Assembly (NCBI RefSeq): GCF_000002425.4
Contig: NC_037253.1
Location: 14,299,343 to 14,363,342, forward strand
Direction: 5' to 3'
Source: Physcomitrium patens
Taxonomy: Eukaryota > Streptophyta > Bryopsida > Funariales > Funariaceae
Length of the DNA stretch: 64,000 nucleotides
The notes under the pieces were generated by a model. The model made no database searches, had not been told where the DNA came from, and saw nothing but the letters and a program-made list of their open reading frames with translations. Positions within the stretch are counted from its first letter, which is position 1, and each line of letters opens with the position of its first letter. This document shows positions 34,417 to 47,760 of the stretch, piece by piece. The translations under genes were made by a program, and so were the position numbers.

Positions 34417-36630
34417 AACCTATCAAGATTGTGATAGTATATCTTTGATGATAGGAAATTAATTATTTGAATAATTTATTACTGATTTTATAGTTTAAAA
34501 TAAAACAAGGTTTTATACTTTTTCAATTTGCTAATCTAATAAGTATGCATATATATATATAATTAATCAAATATTAATAATTATTTAATTATTTAATTAT
34601 TTTAAAATATATATATATAATTTATAATAATTAATTGGTTTTTAATTTATTTTACTAATTTTCATCTAAGATTATATGCAAACACAAAGTTGCAATAGAT
34701 ATGTGTCATAACAATTGTTTTTTGTAAAAAAAATCTTTTCTTTAACTATTAGGCATTCAATTTAACAAATAAATACATAAATTTTGTATTTTTTGTACAC
34801 TTGATTTTATAGGTGAATTAAAATGAGAAAATAATATAAAAAAGAACTAACAAACTAACAAGCAAAAAAATATATTTTGGTGAAAAATCTCACATATCAA
34901 AGAAAATACCTCCTCCTTTGAAGAGCAGAAAAACAACACTCTTTTAAATAGTTATACAAGAGCTAATGTCTTAGAATTTAAAACTTAACAGATGGATGGA
35001 AGAATGTCCTCATGTTATGCACAATGTAGATAACTTTACTATATATGGTGGCTATTTATGGTTTAACCTGTCTTATTCACAGTTGGTGTGGAATAGAATA
35101 AAAATAGTAACAATTAAAAAAATCATTGTTAAGAAAAAAAAAAAAAAAAAAAAAAAAAACATGAGTAGACATGGTTGTCTTCGAAACCCGAGATTTCAAC
35201 TTTTTAATTAAAAAACCATTGATTTAAAATGCAATAAAATATATTCTTGTTCCCTTTTTCAAAAAAGTAATGATCAAAATATCAATAATACTAATAAGAA
35301 ATAATTGTCTTATTATAAAAGAGTTCCAAATAATTTTTAAAAATCGTAGTTCAAAGATCATCTAAGTCAAATGGGGCATAACATGGGATGAGGGAAATCC
35401 TTAGGCATTTGAAGGAGATTATTTTTATTTATTTTAATTTTTTTCCCCTTCCTTGTCTTAAGGCTACCCACCTTGACTTTAGAACTCAAGGAGAGGGTGT
35501 ATTTGGGGATAACTTGTTCCCAGTTTCAAAGGGGGTAAGCACATAATAATTGGGCCCCCTTACTGGAATATCTCTGTCCTCAGGTTTGCCCATATTGACC
35601 AATTGGGCCCATTTCCCATCCCTTCTTGCAAAACCCGTGTGGGGTGGAAAAATAATGCAATTGGAATATACTTGTGACCAACACCCAAAATCTTTTTTGG
35701 CTATATATATTTTAGTTTCACTCAATTAAACAAGAAAAATATCCATCACATCATAATATTATAGAAAGTGCATTATTGAAGCCTAAAAAGTATCGGAAAT
35801 CATGATTAAGTTTTCCATTTTTAAGATGGGTGAAATTAATAAATTTGACCAAATGTATGACTATTTTTAACTAGTGAGGCTAAAATTAGTTAACTAGTTC
35901 ATATGTGTGTGTATATATAACCATATGAATATAGTAAAGAATATAATATTCATGGTCATTCAAATGACCTTTGGAAAAGAAAAAGAAAACCATTGCAAAT
36001 CCTGATGTTTTTGTTGTGAAATCTGGGTGCTTCATCCCAAAACACCTACACCCAATTTTCTTTAAAATAGTGGTATCTTTATTAATATGTTTTATATCTC
36101 TATGGCAACATGCATGAATTATCAAAGTTGACCTTCTGTATTACTTCCATGTGTAGTAGAGTTACAAAATATAGGTCAGCTCGTTTTCCCTATTCTTAGT
36201 TAAAAAGGAGCACATATCAAGGGGTTGACTGAACATCACACATATTCTGCAGGACATGAGGACAAAAGGAATGAGTCCAACACTTCAAAAGCAATGCCCA
36301 AAACCATTGAGAAAACTCCGGAACATAAGTCATGTCAGCTCATTAACAAACAAAAAAAAGCATACAAAAAAGCATGAGTGAGGGAAAGCATGCAGATGGA
36401 ATAACAAAGTACTACATACACCAACACATACTTTACACATACTCAGTTCATACATGGATTCAGATGGATAGAGCACATATTATGTACTCATAGATACCCT
36501 AACAACAGGCATTAATAGCTTCACCACTAGCACTTGTAAGATGCTTTACCTTAAGTAAATTGTTCACATGAGCTAAGAAACAAGCACTGTCATACAGCAG
36601 CATATAGCACTGTGTGACAAGAAATCTGAG
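34417..36630. other. AT-rich DNA grading into the GC-richer island
   Basis: A run of 26 A (35134-35159). The minus frame 35486-35725 (79 codons) has higher GC than its surroundings but matches nothing I know. No supported gene. Confidence 0.4.
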
Positions 36631-36888
36631 CTGGCATTGCGTTTTCGTAAGTTGAACAAACTCTTTTGGGTTTCTGCATCCAACTGTATAATTGAGGCCC
36701 GTTAATATTATTTTAATTTACAGTTTACTCCAAGTGGATGTGCTGTGGAGGGGATCTGACGGGGCATTCTGAATGGGGCACCTGGATGGATGGTGACGGG
36801 ATGTGGAAAGGAAAATGGACGACGTTCGTTCATCATTTTTAGCTACGAGATTCCTGGTGGAAAATGGTGGGAGAATCTTCCCAAAGGG

Positions 36889-37000
36889 CACGTGCGAGTC
36901 TCCGTCTTCCCCGCGTTGACCTTATGATTAAGACCGTCTCGTTGACCTTATGATTGAGACCCTCGCGTTGACAATGCTCAACGTCAATGGCGCGGTCAAC
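36889..37000. promoter_or_regulatory. G-box and three 26-bp units with W-boxes
   Basis: A CACGTG core (36889-36894) is followed by GTTGAC at 36915, 36941 and 36967, spaced exactly 26 bases; the first two units also share CTTATGATT. An inverted GGTCAAC ends at 37000. TTGAC is the W-box core bound by WRKY factors and CACGTG the G-box bound by bZIP/bHLH factors. A TATA-like ATTATATAAG is near 37220. No coding frame is recognised on either side, so the gene served is unknown. Confidence 0.45.
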
Positions 37001-37499
37001 GCACTTGGAGTGGATGCTGAAGCTACCCCCTCAACAATCATTTCGTGGCCTTCGATGAATGGGACCCTAGTCCACGACCTGATGGATAAATGGGGTGTTT
37101 AATCCATCCGTCTAACCATCCATCCATCCATTCTTTTTGTTGACTGTGGTCATTGCTTGTGTTGGAATCAATCGGAATAGTTTTTTTTTGTTTTATTTTT
37201 TATTTTTTATGCATTGTTGATTATATAAGTTGTGCGTGTGTGGGTGTGTGCCGTGTGTGTTGCTTTGACGCGGTTCATGACTTTGCACCGTTTGGAAAAA
37301 TCCATATTATAGTCGTTTAAAAGTTGTACGAAGAATTTTCAAACATGGAGTGTTGTTTTCTATAGTTGGAGTAGTTATTCACACTTCAATTTTTATTGTG
37401 ATAAGAAATTTTTGATTAAGTGTATGTGTGAAGGTGTAGTATACAGTGTTGTATTTTTATTTTATTTTATTTTTCAATTAAAATTTGAATTTCACTGTA

Positions 37500-37561
<62 letters not shown>

Positions 37562-38385
37562 GTAGATAATGCTCAAATTATATAATATTAAATTCAAAAA
37601 ATAATTTCCTAAAATAAAAATAGAAATGTAGGAAATTAAGTCAACATTCTCAATTCAAAAAAATAAAAATAAATAAATAAATAAATACATGATCATTTAG
37701 TTGGATTTGAAATAATAATTATTTATGAAGACATAAAATGATCATTTTCATCTTTCGAAAGATTTCAATAACACTTTTGCTAAGTTTTTATTTTTTAAAA
37801 TTTAATTTAATTTAATGTAAAAGGCTGATACATATATTAAAAATTTTGCTACATGCAATTGAACAAATGGATTAGCTCTATAGAATGCATTCTCCAAAGG
37901 ATGGCAGTGCTCTAGTTGATAATGCCACTTGAACCACATGGAACTATAAGACAATCCCCTAAACTTATTCACACTCTTAACAAACATTCAAATTAATATG
38001 AATTGTTAAAGAAGGAGAATAAGTGAGTGAAAGTTTAAATAGAGAATTGAGAAGCCAATGATAGATTGTCAACACGGTAACCATTGGAGAAAATAACTTT
38101 CTAATAGAATAATGAGAAAATGAAACATAAATTTATAAAATATGAATAATGGACATGAAAAATGAATCTAAAATTTATGGGCTCCACCTAAAGCTCCTCT
38201 CTTTACTGCATCCCAAGTTATCAAAATAAAGACTAACCCACTTGATTCCTCCACAAGAAATCCCCCTTCCCAGAGAAAGGGGCTTTGTTGACATTCACAA
38301 GAAGACTCCACATGAACGAAGATAAGAAATGTCCACCACAAAAGAAGCAAAAATCCGCGTTTAGATTTAGACTAAAACCTCATGT
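37001..38385. other. Non-coding DNA with microsatellites
   Basis: Contains a short (ATCC)n at about 37117-37131, a (TC)n followed by (TA)n at 37504-37561 and AAAT repeats near 37670. No gene is recognised. Confidence 0.6.
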
Positions 38386-38429
38386 AAACCCTAAGCCCTA
38401 AATCCAGCCGATTGGCAGATTTAGGGTTT
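38386..38429. promoter_or_regulatory. Paired teloboxes around an inverted CCAAT motif
   Basis: AAACCCTAA at 38386-38394, ATTGG at 38411-38415 and TTAGGGTTT at 38421-38429 lie within 44 bases, the two teloboxes facing opposite ways. GC content rises just after. This resembles a promoter core of a housekeeping gene. The transcript it would serve is not recognised. Confidence 0.4.
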
Positions 38430-41016
38430 TCGTGGAACGCGTGACGAAGGAAGCAGCAAGTCAATGGCGACGGTGGTTCGGTGCAGTGCGGGGCGGAACT
38501 TGCAGCTTGTACCTTGCGAAACGCGCATGGCGCATGAGAATGTGGATCGTGCAGGAATCTGGCAGGCTGGCGTGGATCCTTAGCCTTGCAGCGCAGAGCT
38601 CAAGGACTAGGACAAGGAGCGAGAACAGCACCTTGCACTGCACTATGAACGATTCTACTCTCCCCGAATTATCTTGCACAATCGGCACGACATCTTCATC
38701 CGGTCCGTAGGCGGTCTAGACGGATTGTACGTTTGCAGTTCGTGTCTGAGCTGTCGGAGCAATATTAGCCATCCCGCTGCAACACGATGACCTGGTTGGA
38801 GGCTCGGCGAAATCGATAACGGAGTCTTGCCCGTGAGCGAATCGATCCACCGTGCAGACTGTCGATGAGGACCAGGGTTCCTCAACGATGTGTTGTATTC
38901 ATTAGTGCGTCGATTAGTCGCAGAGCTTGCAAGCTGGATCCCGACAATCGGCTGGGGATCGTCGGTCAGCTCCTGCGTTGACCGTGGAATCACTCCGACT
39001 GAGCTGGACTTTTGTTTCTGACGCTGCAACGGAGAAGGAATACGGTCACGCTAAGGACCTCTCAGGGTTTGGTGATAAGGATTTTACCGACTGGCGCTAC
39101 TTGGCTTGCCTGATCTGAGCTAGAGAATTCAGACGTCGGAGGTTGCGTCAGAGTCACATCATTTGACCCGTTTTGTTAGAGGCCCCACCATCAACCTCCT
39201 CAGCTTGCTTTCACAGACAGGCACATGTTGACCGTTGCCGGACGAGTTTGCACATCTTAGGGCCTGGCGAAAGCGATTTGTGACGTTGTGATGGTGGATG
39301 CGGAGAGTACGGAGCGGGGAGTGGAAAATTCTCCCTCGACCTTGACCTTTGAGGCAACGCTGTCGCGGCTCAAGTATAACACGAGATGGAACTGATTGAT
39401 GCACCTCACTTCCAGCTTAACGAAAAAGAATTGGAAATGCCTGCCTTATTCTGCATTAAAAACAATTTAACGAAATTTGGGTGAAATGATTGTTAATATT
39501 TTAGTCCAACACTTGGCGGACTAAATTAACGAGATAAAGGATCGGATCTTCTCAGCGGAAACGCATTGATTTTATACACAATTTGGTGGGCTAGCTCTAT
39601 TATGACGATAGTTTTATGAGCTGGTTGTGATCTATTAAAATCAAGTTGCGGGGACTAGCAGCCATGGATGAAGATCTGTGAGCAAGATTATGCGGTTCAT
39701 GGTGGCTTCATGTCCTCAGCGTTAACAGGATTTTGCGCTTTACCACGGGAATTTGGAATTACCCGGAAAAGAATGCGGATCTTTGCGCAGTAGAATTAGA
39801 TTCGAAGTCGAAAATAAATTGAGTCACAGATGAGAGATCACACATGATGTGTGGCGGCCTTGGCCACTGTGCAGCCTTTGCAGCAAGCTACAAAACAATC
39901 TTTACATGCGACGTACGTGAAAGCACCACTCCATAAGGACGACGACCACGACGACGACAAGAAAAGTCCGTCTAAGTTGATGAGCATGAATTATTGCAGC
40001 TGCATCAAATAAAGATGACTCATACTCGGCGATTTGTCACCTAGATAAAAAAACAAAGCGGATAAACGGCATGGCATAGTGCTGTGTTTGAACGACGTAT
40101 ACTAAGGTTACCACAAAAAACGATTCATCTCCCGAGAGCCATGCAGTCGCACCACACCCCGCAGGGTCAATGAAGACCTCTTTCATGGTCTTTTTCGAGC
40201 ATTAATCCTCACAAAAAGAAAAGAAAAGAATATTGAAGGTGAACCATATCTGAATATCAAGTTGGGAATTAAGTTAACAACGCTACTGCGCACAGTGGCT
40301 CTCCGCCAAGAAACCTGCAGCGGTGAACACTTTATGATAAGTCGAGAGAAATTCATACTGGGTGCACGCAGATCGATTTTGTTATCGATGGAAGCTTCAA
40401 CTTCATACAGAAGTTGCACCGAAAGCTTTCGCCTGGTTTCTAATTTCTAATTTTTAAAAATTTATGTAGAAGAGTTCACTCCAAGCCTGCAAGCACTGCA
40501 GTGCCTTGGAGTGAATCATCAAGCAAGAACGCAGATCAAAAAATTGGTGGATTGCTCTATGCGAATCGTGAGCAGCACGCTCCTTCCAATCTAAAACATG
40601 AGATAAATGGATGAATCTGTCAAAAATCGGTGGTTTGTCGAACCCGCAAGCTGGTCGCGGTAAGTTTTGGGGTATACGCAGTGGTCCCCATCGACATCGC
40701 GTCGTATTATTACGAAGAGAAAGTTGGCAGCTAGTAAGTAGCTGTAGTAGCAATTTGTGAGTAAGAGCGACGAGCTTAGGAATTTTGTCGACAGCAATGG
40801 GATCATGACTGTATAGTTGAAAATTGCGAGGAAATGTATAAAAACGGTACATGGGCTCCACAAACGATGCAGCTATGGTCAACTCTGTCAATCTAGGAGA
40901 GGAAGCAGGGGTGATCATTGAAGGAAGTTGGCTGTAGGAACTACTTCAAGCGTATGTTGATCGATTCCGACAGGCATCGGGGACGGTGGTGGGCCAACAT
41001 ACGCAAGCAGCTGTGT

Positions 41017-41017
<1 letters not shown>
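38430..41017. other. GC-richer DNA without an identified gene
   Basis: Open frames of 60-154 codons occur on both strands (for example minus 38655-39029, minus 39159-39404, minus 40454-40918) but they overlap, lack known motifs and none is clearly coding. One plus reading near 38630-38780 contains IRSVGGLDGLYV, which recalls a kelch blade but is too short to call. The block may be a decayed gene, a long untranslated region or an intron. Confidence 0.35.

Positions 41018-41047
<30 letters not shown>
41018..41047. repeat. Run of 30 T
   Basis: Uninterrupted T run about 400 bases upstream of the oxidase start codon. Confidence 0.95.
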
Positions 41048-41446
41048 CCTTCTTTCGCGAGCATTGTTCGAGCCATCGGAGCAGGGGAGGTGGGCGCGGC
41101 CCCACCTCGTGAAATGTCGAACAATTTTCGGCTGTTGCTATGCGCCTTACTTTCCAGGCTGATCACGTTGGTGGGGGGAGATTTTCAGCCCGGTTCCGTC
41201 GCGATTGATTCGATGTCACCTGGTATATGAGCTCCTCGGAGAGTCTGAGACAGTCGAATGCCTTCGCAGTCCTCATATGTTCGGCATTCGTACCTCGTGG
41301 GGACTCACCTCTCTTGGCCGCGTGTGCCCGACAATTTTGCAAGGGTGACTAGAAATTTTGCAGAGTAACCAGTTTGGAGCGACCTGTATTGGTTGAGTCT
41401 GAGAGTGTTGAAGAAATCCGCAGAGGGGTTTGATCAACAAGGGAGG

Positions 41447-44250
41447 ATGGCGCGAGTGGTGGTGGCGTCGTTATTGGTGCTGGAACTTGTGACAATATTG
41501 ATGTGGGGAGTGAAAGCAGATTGGTACGAGACAGTGGTGGAGAATGCAGGAATAGCATCTATGCATACGGCTGTGACACATACGGGTGCAGTGATACTCC
41601 TGGACAGAACCAACATTGGGGACTCCCAGCTCCCTCTTCCGAACGGTGTGTGTCGGGATAATCCTGCAGACAGGGTAAGATCGATATCCTACCCAGGAGG
41701 AAGTCTTGTCCAGATACCACTCTCTTCCGAAAGCCAATTCCGCCTCAGGATGCTGCTACTTTCTGCATACCTGAGCATGCCCACAAGAGCTGCAAAATTT
41801 GAATACTCATGTTTCGTCAGTAACCAGTGTCAGTCATGACTATTTTTTTATTTTTTTTCTACTGAACACAGTTGGTAATGAAACCTGTTTCTAGTACCGT
41901 GTCAACCGACGACCTGAGTGGAATTAAGTTCGTTCGGAAATGTAAATCCTTGTCTTACTTAGTCAGGCTGCATGTGCTTTTGCTTGCAGCCGAACTGAGT
42001 TTCGAAATTTTGGTCTGGATTTCGTTATGGCGACGATTACGAGGCCATGTTGTATGTACTTTTAGATTCACTTGAATCACACGTTCGACTTCACTGATCT
42101 TTGTGTGGGCATGTACTCGTTCACTAAAGCCAAAATCCTGTGTGTGAAATTCAGGCGAACACACATGATTGTACCGCGCATTCAGCCCTGTACACTCCCA
42201 ACGGAAATGGAATTAAACCTCTGTTTGTGTATACCGACACTTGGTGCTCGTCTGGTCAGTTCGATGCCAACGGAAATATGGTGCAAACGGGCGGAGACGC
42301 CGACGGGCTAATGAAGGTATCAATCACTCTCACTCTTCTTCTCAATCAGTCTCTTTAACCCAAAAGCTAGAGAAAACTACTTAACTGCCCTTCTAGATGC
42401 AATTCGAGTTTGGTATTGAAAATCTCACTCTCTCCGCGGTCAATACAATGAATGAACAACAATTCCATGAGTGTTCGAGTTGTGTGAGTAAAATTTGCAG
42501 ATTCGAACTTTATGCGGTGATGGAAACTGCGATTGGGTGGAGCAAGATACACAATTGCAAAACGGAAGATGGTACGCCACCAACCAAATTCTTCCCGACG
42601 GAACGCAAATCGTCGTGGGAGGACGCAGTGTCTTCACAGTTGAGTACGTCCCCGCCAACGGCCGCGGCACCTACTATCTGGATCTCCTAGAGCAGGTACC
42701 AAACCCAACCACTCACGTCCCAAAAGCAACACCGTGCGAAATAACTTCGCCAGAACATCTATAAGAAACAATTAATTTGTTCATTTTTACTGAACACATG
42801 TACACAATTCTCATTCGCAGGATGTCCTTCTGACGATTTTGGGATCTTACACCAAGTTTTGCCTTACAAACAATAAATCAATTAAGCATCTAATTACCCA
42901 ATCCTAACTCCTCCGCATCCCTCAACATGCTTTTTCAAGGCAATTAAGATAGCTGTTCGTGCATCTGGGAAATTGTCGATTTCGAAGCTAGATAGAACAG
43001 GAACCTTACACGTCCCAATCTGTATCTCCTGGTGCTTGTGCTAGTGTCAAGTCCATCCTTCAAATAGTCGCTTTCATCTCTGTCACCGGGCTGCTCCTAT
43101 TCCTTGGCCGGGGACCGTGACGAACAGTCCTTCGTTGATTATTGTACTCGAGAGAATTGGGTGCGAAGCAGGCTCTCTATCTTTGATGCGCATTTACAGG
43201 ACATGTTTGCTTATCACGGGGCGATTTTGCTAACTGCAACGATATGCGATGTTAATGCAGACAAGCGATGCTCAGCAGGACAACCTGTACCCTTTCGTGC
43301 ACCTGCTGCCGAACAACCAGCTCTTTATCTTCGCAAACAGGGACTCGATCCTGTATGATTGGCAGACCAACACCGTGACAAAGACTTTCCCTACCATCCC
43401 TGGTGAGCCCCGGAACTACCCCTCAGCTGGAAGCTCCGTGCTCCTGCCCCTCACCTCAGATGGGGGGTTCAGCTGGCCGGAGGTTCTCGTCTGCGGAGGT
43501 GCCCAATACGGCGCGTACTTGAGCGGGAACACCGGTGCAGACGCTTCTCAGACTTGCGGTAGAATTGCGCCTTTAGCGGACAACGCAGGCTGGGCCATGG
43601 AGTACATGCCCCAGAAGCGAACCATGGGAGATATGGTGCTCCTACCCACGCGTGATGTGCTCATCATCAATGGTGCAGCTAACGGCGCTCAAGGATGGGG
43701 AGGCGCTTCGAACCCCGTCACTGCACCCGATCTCTACAAGCCTTACAACGCGGAAGGGACGCGATTTACAACCCTGACGGCCACAGATATCCCCCGAGTT
43801 TACCACTCCACCGCAAACCTTTTGCAAGACGGACGCATCTTAATCGCCGGAAGTAACACCCATCAATTCTACACTCTCTATGGTTACCTTCCCACGGAGC
43901 TGCGCCTCCAGACTTACAACCCAGACTACCTCGGTGCCAACCCTCCAGCCTTCACAACGCTTCCTGGCGGTCTGGCCTATGGGGAGGCTTTTACAGCGGT
44001 TTTGACGGCAAATAATCCGACCAATATAGAACTGAACTTGATCAGTGCGCCATTCGTCACGCATTCGTATGCCATGGGGCAGAGATTGTTGCAATTGGCG
44101 GTAACTAAGCCGGCGGACAATGGTGCAGGAGGATACAATGTTGACTCGGCAGCTCCCCCTTCGCAACAAGTTGCACCCGCGGGGTATTACATGCTGTTCC
44201 CGGTGGCGGATGGTGTCGTGGGATACGCATGGTGGGTGAAAATCGGGTAA
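41447..44250 (+). CDS. Glyoxal/galactose-oxidase-like copper radical oxidase, four exons
   Basis: Exons 41447-41674, 42155-42316, 42501-42695 and 43261-44250, all with GT-AG borders in phase 0, give 524 residues, near the usual size for plant members. Residues 1-24 are a signal peptide (cut after GVKA likely), so the product should be secreted. The N-terminal part is the glyoxal oxidase domain (NAGIASMHTAV, TDTWCSSGQF, GRWYATNQILPDG), the C-terminal 100 residues the DUF1929 domain. Copper and radical ligands are all present: Cys107 and Tyr205 (DNLYPF), Tyr376-His377 (RVYHSTANL) and His463 (THSYAMGQR). These enzymes oxidise aldehydes or primary alcohols to yield hydrogen peroxide, often in the cell wall. 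An in-frame ATG 54 bases upstream would precede the signal peptide, so 41447 was preferred. The substrate cannot be told. Confidence 0.9.
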
Positions 44251-46397
44251 AATCTGGCACTCTGACGTGAACGATGGATACCGACAGTAGGCAGTATACC
44301 GGACTCCTCCATCAACCAAATAAGACTGTCGATGCTGCCATGACCTGACCAGAATGGAAGACAGGGTTGAATCGATCAGTCACACCGCAACTGAGAGGGA
44401 TCATCGGCTTAGTACAGACCATCGACAAGGTTGGAAATCCTAGAAGAAAGCAGAATCAATAAGACTAAATCGCTGGACAGCGTAATCGATCACGCCCTTC
44501 GACTTTGCTGGCGAGCTCCTCAGATTAAAGTAGTGTTCTTGTACTAGTATTAAAAAAATTCTTAGCCTCTGTTCAACCGAGTGTCGGGTTTCAATTTCCT
44601 GATCAGGCATGGTATTCTTCCAGTCCGCAGAGACGAGTAATGAACAATAAAGGCGAGTGCCTGCACTTGAAGCTCCGTTTGGGGAGGTTTCAGTGTGTCG
44701 TTTTGCGAGGTTATGAGAGTGGATCGATCTCATGTGTCTGTACACAGTGGACGTTAGTATCATTTTGAATCAACAGCATCGATTGCTGCGATTCATATTC
44801 AAACTTCGGCTTCTTGGGTTTTAATAAAAAGCTACAAAGTTTGGATACTTGAAAACATATATTGTATCTGAAATGGAAATACCTTCTTGACCAAGCAGCT
44901 GTTGAATTCCAAGCGCTGGGAAGTGATGACAAGCATTGATCCCAGAAAACATGGTCTGATAGCCCCTCCAGCTCGACCAACAAGCATGGACGACTGTGCC
45001 ATATTTTTTTCCTTGAGCCTTGTCACCCACTGCATTCCCTAAGGCTGATGATAATATATTCTAATCCTTCTCAGAGATTCAAGAGCATCAGACTTACGTT
45101 CTAAGCTATCAGGCACATTCGAAACAGTCGCTTTAATTACTGTGATCATGTAAGGGCTGGAGGTGCATGGTTGGCAAATGGATTTCGTTGAGACAAACTG
45201 TAGCCGCTTCGCGAGGTTTGAGACAAGGATGTGAAATCGGCATTCTGGAAATGCTTTTGAACATGACAACCTTCGCTATTCTCAACGGCTTGCTTTGTGG
45301 CGTGGAAAGAGATTCTCAAACAGCTTCGTCGGTATTCCTTAGCACGAGGACGTTGAAATTCTCCTCTTCAATAGGCAGGAAGCTCTATTATTTGCTTGCG
45401 AACATACTTCAAGTCGAAAGTCTTTACTAATGACAACCTTGGACTTTGCTGTCAATTCTTTGGTACTTCTTCGTCTGTGTAGAAAGATAGATGTATTCGA
45501 ATTCTTCGGCATCAGACAATACGTTTTAGCGAATACTTCACACCGAGCTTGGAAGAAATCTATACAACTGGGCTGAGCAACGTACATATCCATGCACAGA
45601 CGTGATGAAGTTCGCCCAGTTCTTGGTCTGCACTGACAGTCATGGGCTTCATTATTCCTTGTAGTAACATGAATGATGAAGCCTATTCAAGGTAGTATTG
45701 ATCAAATGCCGCACCAAAGTCCAAGCACCTTAATATTCACATGTAATTTATGTGTCGGCGTGGTGAACTAAGACAGAATGAAGCAGCGAATAAGCATTAC
45801 TCACCATTGGTGGAGTTAAACTTCTGATAACGGTGCTGGGAAAAGTCCCCTAAAACAACCTCACAAGAACTGAAAAAAATAAATGTTAATCGGTGGTGAT
45901 TCATTTCAAGCAATTATTGAGAAATGATATAATTTTCTAAAGCTTCTACAACAATTCCTTTTCAAGAATTTATAATCTTTGAAAAGGCAATCCTCGCCTC
46001 AAAGATTGAGTGTAAGATAATGTAATCAGCTGTCGGAGATAACCTCCCCGGTGACATCAATCTCCTCTACTATCAAAAAGTTCTATTATGTTATAACTGT
46101 TGGACGATACGCCCCCTCGGTCAGAACATAAAGAACCTAGATATCAATAGGAGGTACAGGAACATAATCCTTGACTTGGTATCTATCCATCGGGGTAAAA
46201 CTTTTGTATAAGTTTCTAATCTTGGATCTTAATCGACAGTTAGCCAGCACTTGTATGGTGTTACCTTTTGCTAATCTCTCATGTTATTTTTGCTTGAATG
46301 TGACGTTTTCTTAATAAGTGACACTGTGCATCTCAAATACTTATCGCAGTGCTTTATTTTCAGTCATAGAAATTGCTTAGCCTTTTACTGCTGTTGA
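44251..46397. other. Region downstream of the oxidase gene
   Basis: The oxidase 3' untranslated region and intergenic DNA. AATAAG-type motifs occur near 44318 and 44456. Short frames on both strands match nothing known. TGGTATCTATCC at 46177-46188 weakly resembles a copia primer-binding site (TGGTATCAGAGC) about 290 bases before the copia gag, so the last part may be its leader or LTR. Confidence 0.4.
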
Positions 46398-47760
46398 ATG
46401 TATCATGATTTCAGAGCAGGTAAACGTGAGTTAGAAACATCTAGTCACGAGAATTGTGATGTGGGCACTATGGACTCTATCATTATGCAATCCAAAATGC
46501 TGGCAAGACCAGAAAATTACAAGGCGTGGATGAGTACGATACAGAGCATACTTGAAAGAGAAGATTTGTGGGACGTGGTGGTACCAACGAAGAGCTCACC
46601 CAAGAAACCGCACGCTTAGACAGCATCATCAAGAAGTGGGACTACATCAACGATGGAAACCGGAGGAGGATTTGAAGGTATTGGGAGCCCCAGCTTGGAG
46701 GCTGCACAGCCAACACCACATAAGTAAGAGAATCTCCGCGGGCAAAAAAGACGAGCGACGGGGTTTCTCCATCTTTCGGTAACAGAAATGGTAAAACCTC
46801 ATATCATAAATGCTTCTGATCCTGCAATATTTTGGGAGATCTTAGCAAAAGTGTATTCCACACAAACTATTGCAGATGTGATGAAAATTCTAGATAGGTA
46901 GGAGAATCTAAAAATGTCAGAGGACATGTCGATATCCACATTTATGCAGCATGTTTATGATGTATTTAATGATCTGAGAGAGATTGATAAGCTGCCCTTG
47001 GATATTGTGGTGGTACACAAAATTCTCAAAAACCTTCTGATAAAATATGAAACGTTTGTAAGGATTCTGCGAGCGGAATTGCTCACAAATCTAGCCAGCA
47101 GACTCTATATGGAAGAGATGCAGATGAGTCTGAGAGCAGATCCAAACGAGGAGGCATTAATCTTCCAAGGTTAGGAATATTATACAAGAAAAATCAAAAC
47201 CCTTCATGGAATACAAAGCCTCGAGCTCCACGAACAATTTTAACCAACAAAGGATGAATTCTCAGCAGCGACAGAATTACAAGAATAACCAACACCGATG
47301 TGGCAAACTGGGGCAGATTGGAAGATTTTGCCACATGTTAGAGTCCCAATCAACAAGCAGTTATCAACAGAAAACAAACCTCGTGAAAGAAACATCAACC
47401 GAACAGTATTCCACCGAAAGCGAGATCCAACTTACATTGAAAATATTATCTATAGTATCATAGCAAGAAAAGGACTGGATTATTGACAGTGGAGCTTCGA
47501 GGCACTTCATTGGCGATCAAGATTTTTTTTCAATTTTAGAAACAACACCAAAGCAACAATCGATAGTTATTGCTGATAGTAGATTGCATGCAATGAATGG
47601 TCGAGGGAATGTACATTTTCTAGACATTGACAATGAAATTAATCTAAAAAAATATGCTCTATCTCTTGGTGTAGAGATGCACTTAATTTAAGTATATCTA
47701 TGATATTTGGAAGATAATTAGTATTTCTTGTAAAGAAGGAGGAATATAATGCTAATATAT
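46398..47760 (+). pseudogene. Copia-type gag and protease fragment
   Basis: Plus strand. The gag start reads MDSIIMQSKMLARPENYKAWMSTIQSIL from about 46470; after frame shifts, SIIKKWDYINDGNRRR, then VKPHIINASDPAIFWEIL and MSISTFMQHVYDVFNDLREIDK with LEMQMSLRADPNEEA-like text (46914-47174). A worn knuckle follows (HRCGKLGQIGRFC; the second Cys of the first pair is in place, the His is lost). After an in-frame TAG (47461-47463), EKDWIIDSGASRHFIGDQDFF (47467 on) is the copia protease with D-S-G intact. The fragment ends with NLISIS-like text before 47760; integrase, RT and RNase H are absent. The gag order and protease make this Ty1/copia. Confidence 0.75.

Noticed and set aside
34996-35211. Frame with a run of Lys
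   Set aside because: Produced by the A run at 35134-35159.
38630-38790. IRSVGGLDGLYV as a kelch repeat
   Set aside because: A single short match without neighbouring blades; may be chance.
38655-39029. Minus frame of 124 codons
   Set aside because: Overlaps plus frames of similar size, no motif; not enough to call a gene.
40454-40918. Minus-strand frame of 154 codons
   Set aside because: No known domain, overlapped by another minus frame, no splice or promoter context; likely chance in GC-richer DNA.
43840-44319. Minus frame of 159 codons opposite the oxidase
   Set aside because: Antisense shadow of the last oxidase exon.
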